NCBI RefSeq assembly: GCF_900156045.1
Contig: NZ_FTMX01000005.1
Span: 186,001-250,000, forward strand
Length of the DNA: 64,000 bases
Source of the DNA: Peribacillus simplex
GTDB lineage: Bacteria; Bacillota; Bacilli; Bacillales; DSM-1321
Direction: 5' to 3'
Under the pieces are notes generated by a model that saw nothing but the letters and a program-made list of their open reading frames with translations, searched no databases and was not told the origin of the DNA. Shown here one piece after another: positions 60,159 to 64,000 of this stretch. Position numbers and translations under genes: made by a program. How positions within the stretch are numbered: position 1 is the first letter of the stretch; the number at the start of each line of letters is the position of its first letter.

Positions 60159-61646
60159 TTATTTTCTTGATGGTTTTTTCAAAAGTGATGGTAGTGGGAA
60201 ACGAAAAAAACCATCTTTTTGCTCCTTGAAACGAAATGGAGCAAATGGTGCAAAATATGGTACCCCAAAAGACCTTAGGCTGCTCATATGAAGCCAGATA
60301 CATAAGGTGAAAAGCAATATGCCATATAAGCCTATAAACGCTGAAATAAAAATCAGCATAAATCGAATTCCACGGGTTACATTGACTAGACTGGTATTCG
60401 GAAGTGTAAAACTGCTTATTGCAGAAATGGCCACAATGATGACCACTGCCGCCCCCACAAATCCCGCTTCAACAGCTGCCTGTCCTAAAATGAGTGCTCC
60501 TACAATTGATACTGCCGGCCCAATCGCTCTTGGCATCCGAATTCCTGCCTCACGCAAAATCTCAAAGGCCATTTCCATTACCAGTATTTCGACAATTGCT
60601 GGAAAAGGAACATTTTCCCTTTGGGCCATTAGACTAACGATTAAAGTTGTAGGGATAAGCCCCTGGTGATGAGTAATCAGTGCCAAATATATAGAGGATG
60701 CATACATCGAAAGAAAAAAGGCTCCAAATCTTAACATCCTTAAAAAGGAGCCGATATATTGATTTTGATAATAGTCCTCCGGAGATTGGAAAAATTGAGA
60801 AAACACCGCCGGGACGATTAAAACAAAAGGAGTTCCTTGAATAATGATGACGACTCGACCTTCCAATAAATTCCCAACTACTGCATCAGGACGTTCTGTA
60901 TTCATAAGAAGAGGGAAAATCGTCGCTGAATCATCTCCGATTAATTCCTCAATGTAATTCGACTCAAGCACACCATCAATATCAATGCACTTTACTCGTT
61001 CTTTGACTTCCTTCACAATACTCTCATCCGCAATTCCCTTAATGTACATGATTCCAATATCCGTTTGAGTGACGCTTCCGACTTTCAAGCTCTCTAAGCG
61101 TACGTCAGGATTTTGAATCCTAGCACGAATTAATGACGTATTGGTTCTTAAATTCTCAGTAAAACTATCTTTTGGTCCTCTAATGACTGTTTGACTTGTC
61201 GGCTCGGTTATCGCGCGGGATGGCTGACATTTCGTACTCGCGATGACTGCTTTTGCACTCCCATTCATCAATACAACCGTATCACCTGTCAAAACCGCTG
61301 ATATGAATTCCTGCCAACTTTCTTTAACGGTTAACTGAGATACCGTTAAAATATGGCTAGCTCGTTTTTCTATCTCTGTTATTATCTGATTATTTTCTTT
61401 AAACCACTCTAATAATGGGTCCACTATGTTTTCATTAATAATGTTAGCATCAGCCAAACCGTCAAGGTGGATTACAGCTGCCTGTACCGATTTTTGGTGT
61501 GGAGATTCGATCATTCGAATAGATAAATCTGAACTGTGCCCGAGCTCGTTCATTAATCTCTCTACATTTTCATTCACATCGCCCGATAAGATGCTATTGG
61601 AAGTAGGTTTTTCTTTAGCTCTTTTAGAAGAACGTCCTATTCTCAC
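60159..61646 (-). CDS. Spore germination protein, GerA family
   Basis: 495 aa. The N-terminal soluble domain (SDLSIRMIESPHQKSVQAAV IHLDGL ... VLMNGSAKAVIASTKC) is followed by the family block REPTSQTVIRGPKDSF-like AITEPTSQTVIRGPKDSFTE NLRTNTSLIR, LKVGSVTQTDIGIMYIKGIA and membrane helices in the C-terminal half (e.g. AVSIVGALILGQAAVEAGFV). It is the ion-conducting A subunit of a Ger receptor. GTG start behind AAGGGGCGG. First gene of the A-C-B operon. Confidence 0.93.
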   Translation of the reverse strand: MRIGRSSKRAKEKPTSNSILSGDVNENVERLMNELGHSSDLSIRMIESPHQKSVQAAVIHLDGLADANIINENIVDPLLEWFKENNQIITEIEKRASHILTVSQLTVKESWQEFISAVLTGDTVVLMNGSAKAVIASTKCQPSRAITEPTSQTVIRGPKDSFTENLRTNTSLIRARIQNPDVRLESLKVGSVTQTDIGIMYIKGIADESIVKEVKERVKCIDIDGVLESNYIEELIGDDSATIFPLLMNTERPDAVVGNLLEGRVVIIIQGTPFVLIVPAVFSQFFQSPEDYYQNQYIGSFLRMLRFGAFFLSMYASSIYLALITHHQGLIPTTLIVSLMAQRENVPFPAIVEILVMEMAFEILREAGIRMPRAIGPAVSIVGALILGQAAVEAGFVGAAVVIIVAISAISSFTLPNTSLVNVTRGIRFMLIFISAFIGLYGILLFTLCIWLHMSSLRSFGVPYFAPFAPFRFKEQKDGFFRFPLPSLLKKPSRK

Positions 61647-61791
61647 TTTTCCGCCCCTTTTTGATTAACAGTGTGTATATGTTCGTTTCACTAATAATTA
61701 ACTTTATTATTTGTATCCAAAATAAATATATGTAATAAAAGGCTGGTGAGAAAAAATTTGATAGTAATTTTACCGCAGTCCGCAATCGGAA

Positions 61792-61828
61792 AAAGCCGAT
61801 GATTCCATACAAGGGAATCATCGGCTTT
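61792..61828 (-). terminator. Strong terminator behind the DUF1641 gene
   Basis: Perfect 15-bp stem AAAGCCGATGATTCC / GGAATCATCGGCTTT, 100 bp after the stop at 61929 and ahead of the germination operon. Confidence 0.85.
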
Positions 61829-61928
61829 AATATGTTGGTGAAATTGGTCACCCCTATTCAAGAGAAAGTCAATATTGTTCATCCTAGCGTTTGCAATCAA
61901 AATTACGAAAACGATCGAGCTAGGGACT

Positions 61929-62618
61929 TTACTTCTTACTTTTCGATAAAGTTAGCGGAATAGTTATTAGCGAAACTCCTGCAGCGATCCAAAACCAGCT
62001 GGCATTTCGTTTTTTTCCTCTTCCGCCTTCACTGGGTATACTTGATCCGTATGATTTTCTGGTGGTCGGCCGTTCTATGTCTGCTGTTTCATTCGCTTTA
62101 TGCAATTGCTGATTCTCTGGTAGTTGGGTTGTTCTTTCTAAATCGCTTGTATCTTCTCCCATTCCTTTCAGGAAAGTCATCAGAAAAGTCATGGCTTGTT
62201 TTACTTCTTGGTCATTCAAGGAACGCAGCAACGTTAGATAGCTTGGCTTTTCAGGCGTTTTATCAGCTTCGGCCACACGGGCAATCCCTGAATTGACTTT
62301 GAGGATAAGCGGTTCAAGCTGCTGAACATTAAGTGTTCCTAAAGTGCCGAGTATGAGAAGGAGATTTTTTAGCGTATTTGCCGTTTCAGGGGTGTCTGCT
62401 GTCTTGACCAAAATGTTCAGCACTTTGTCCCCTTCCTTCAATAAACTGTTAACCATTGATAATATCCCACGATCCTGCATGCCTTTCATAACTTCAAACG
62501 TTTCTTTAATCACTTCTTTATTTTCCAAAAGGGTACGTTCTATATCCTCGAGTTCAATTCTTTTTCTTTCTTCATCGCTTAAGTTGATTCGATTGATCAA
62601 TTTTGTCGCTTTAGCCAC
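61929..62618 (-). CDS. DUF1641 protein associated with formate dehydrogenase
   Basis: 229 aa, GTG start behind GGAGGAGAGG, overlapping the end of the formate dehydrogenase gene by 8 bp (translational coupling). The helical N-terminal part ([40 protein letters not shown]) and the DUF1641 core ([22 protein letters not shown]) match YrhD/YjgD of B. subtilis, always found beside fdhA-like genes. The C-terminus adds a basic linker and a hydrophobic tail ([20 protein letters not shown]), so it is probably membrane-attached. Role in the complex unknown. Confidence 0.85.
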   Translation of the reverse strand: MAKATKLINRINLSDEERKRIELEDIERTLLENKEVIKETFEVMKGMQDRGILSMVNSLLKEGDKVLNILVKTADTPETANTLKNLLLILGTLGTLNVQQLEPLILKVNSGIARVAEADKTPEKPSYLTLLRSLNDQEVKQAMTFLMTFLKGMGEDTSDLERTTQLPENQQLHKANETADIERPTTRKSYGSSIPSEGGRGKKRNASWFWIAAGVSLITIPLTLSKSKK

Positions 62619-64000
62619 GGTTCCTCTCCTCCTTTTTGATTTTCAAGAGGTCACCAGGGAATATATAATCTTCACGGGCCCATTTTTTTTGTACTTGAAC
62701 ACCTATCTGTGGTTGTGGATTACCATTACGATGGTTGATGCTCGGCAATGGATTATCTCCTTTGACCCTGAGCACTTCCATTTTTGCCTGAACTTCCTTA
62801 TAGGCAGGGGTATCAGTATCTTTATCAGAATGACTGCTTGTCAATTGGTTGATTGCCCCGTCACCTGAATCGTTCATTGGCAGATAAACCTCTTTACCTT
62901 TTACACGATCTGTAACCAGGCATTGCACTTTTGCATTTCCATATGGTGAAGTAAGCCGAACAAGCGTGCCATCCTCAAGCCCTCTATCTTTTGCCAATTC
63001 CCGGGATACCTCAAGGAAAACTTTTGGAGTTTTGGAAGTGATGCCTTTTGATTTATAAGTCATGTTTCCTTCGTGGAAATGCTCCAACAGTCGGCCATTA
63101 TTCACATGGATATCAAACTCATCCCCAAAGTCAATCGGTTTGGTCCATTCGACTGGAAATAACCTTGCTTTTCCATCAGGGAAAGGAAAAGCTTCCATGA
63201 ATAAAAGCGGCGTATCTTTACCATCTGGTGCCACTGGCCATTGAAGACTTTTATAACCTTCCAAGCGTTCATAACTTACTCCAGCATATAATGGTGATAG
63301 TTTAGCTGCTTCGTCCATGATTTCACTTGGGTGCTCATAATTCCAACCTGCTCCTAACGAATTAGCTACATTCATAATGATTTGCCAATCAGGTTTAGAG
63401 TCACCCAATGGTTCAAAGACTTGATAAAGACGTTGAATACGGCGTTCGGTATTCGTGAAAGTACCTTCTTTTTCAAAGCTTGGGCTTGCAGGGAGGACGA
63501 CATCCGCGAATTCTGCCGTTCTAGATAAGAAGATATCTTGTACCACAAAGAACTCCAGTTTTTCAAATGCTTCATGAACATGATTAATATTGGAATCGAC
63601 CAGCCCCATATCTTCACCTTTTAAGTACATTGCTTTGATTGTACCTGCATGAATCCCTTCGACCATTTCATGATTATTAAGGCCAGGGTTTTCAGGTATT
63701 TTGGCACCCCAGATGTTTTCATATTTTGTGCGTACGTTTTTGTCCGTTACTTTTTCGTAGCCTGGCAAGCGATCCGGCATACTGCCAAAGTCGCTGGCTC
63801 CTTGGACATTGTTATGTCCGCGTAAAGGATAAGTACCTGTTCCATGTTTACCGTAGTTGCCTGTTATGAGCAATAAATTGGAAATTGCAGTACTCGTATC
63901 GCTTCCTCCGCCATGCTGGGTAATGCCCATGGCCCAAAGAGTTGCGACGCTCCCCGCTTCATGAATGGCCTCTGCAAGCGTAATTAAATCTTCTTTAGCT
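62611..64000 (-). CDS. Formate dehydrogenase alpha subunit (N-terminus beyond window)
   Basis: The frame is open from the window end, giving ~463 residues of the C-terminal half. Molybdopterin oxidoreductase features: [91 protein letters not shown], and the cofactor-binding tail [20 protein letters not shown] then [16 protein letters not shown]. This fits YjgC/YrhE-type FdhA that oxidises formate with NAD-linked or quinone-linked partners. The C-terminal extension [20 protein letters not shown]-like stretch is typical of bacillary members. Followed by and overlapping DUF1641. Confidence 0.92.
   Translation of the reverse strand, partial: AKEDLITLAEAIHEAGSVATLWAMGITQHGGGSDTSTAISNLLLITGNYGKHGTGTYPLRGHNNVQGASDFGSMPDRLPGYEKVTDKNVRTKYENIWGAKIPENPGLNNHEMVEGIHAGTIKAMYLKGEDMGLVDSNINHVHEAFEKLEFFVVQDIFLSRTAEFADVVLPASPSFEKEGTFTNTERRIQRLYQVFEPLGDSKPDWQIIMNVANSLGAGWNYEHPSEIMDEAAKLSPLYAGVSYERLEGYKSLQWPVAPDGKDTPLLFMEAFPFPDGKARLFPVEWTKPIDFGDEFDIHVNNGRLLEHFHEGNMTYKSKGITSKTPKVFLEVSRELAKDRGLEDGTLVRLTSPYGNAKVQCLVTDRVKGKEVYLPMNDSGDGAINQLTSSHSDKDTDTPAYKEVQAKMEVLRVKGDNPLPSINHRNGNPQPQIGVQVQKKWAREDYIFPGDLLKIKKEERNRG

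Noticed and set aside
61650-61790. Sigma-G promoter upstream of the germination operon
   Set aside because: CATATA-like sequences are present but no pair of -35/-10 elements with correct spacing could be fixed by eye.

Overview
The window looks like chromosomal DNA of an endospore-forming Bacillaceae, most like Peribacillus / 'Bacillus simplex' relatives. It is A+T-rich, has strong AGGAGG-type ribosome binding sites with frequent TTG/GTG starts, and encodes a tricistronic GerA/GerC/GerB germinant receptor, TnrA, an IseA-type autolysin inhibitor, a Spo0M-like protein, YkuK and UvsE. Genus assignment is inference; no rRNA or tRNA gene was seen.

Layout. 1-7.2 kb: a truncated solute-binding sensor protein (apparently with an ATT start), small stress or unknown genes (YdeI-like, AHSA1 + ArsR, DinB, OsmC) and three copies of a composite palindromic repeat, one expanded into a ~225-bp tandem array. 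7.2-8.8 kb: secreted beta-amylase with a starch-binding domain. 9-19.3 kb: a complete assimilatory nitrate/nitrite cluster (nasA-nasB-nasC-sumT and nirB-nirD, all minus strand) with tnrA embedded and divergent; three TnrA-box matches lie at the expected places. 19.7-29.4 kb: ykuK, a murE paralogue, an MFS exporter, MscS, a Spo0M-like protein, iseA, a PadR/HAAS pair and an FAH hydrolase, with two promoter-to-terminator units lacking a convincing gene. 29.6-32.3 kb: asparaginase and an AGCS amino-acid symporter. 32.6-36.8 kb: GTP cyclohydrolase II, glycerate kinase and relics (alcohol dehydrogenase tail, cdaR regulator broken by a MITE). 36.8-46 kb: glutamate-synthase-like FMN protein, MFS, MBL hydrolase, amino-acid oxidase, a 30-codon ORF behind a LexA-like box, a uracil-DNA-glycosylase-like protein and an orphan gene. 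46.2-49.8 kb: glutarate catabolism operon (GntR regulator, lhgO, DUF3870, glaH). 50.5-55.5 kb: Dph6-like ATPase, a tyrosine recombinase and a gene graveyard (purine permease, unknown membrane protein, TetR and DUF2294 relics) around one intact SDR gene. 55.7-64 kb: uvsE, PCYCGC lipoprotein, germination operon with a small two-TM partner gene, and DUF1641 + formate dehydrogenase alpha (truncated at the window end).

How genes work together. NasA imports nitrate, NasB/NasC reduce it to nitrite, NirB/NirD reduce nitrite to ammonium using siroheme whose precursor is made by SumT; TnrA switches the set on under nitrogen limitation. GlaH turns glutarate into L-2-hydroxyglutarate and LhgO oxidises that to 2-oxoglutarate.

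The most notable unannotated structures are a MITE family (four copies, each with a perfect 8-bp target duplication and ISL3-like ends, one splitting a cdaR relic), a putative SOS-controlled microprotein, and two orphan transcription units.
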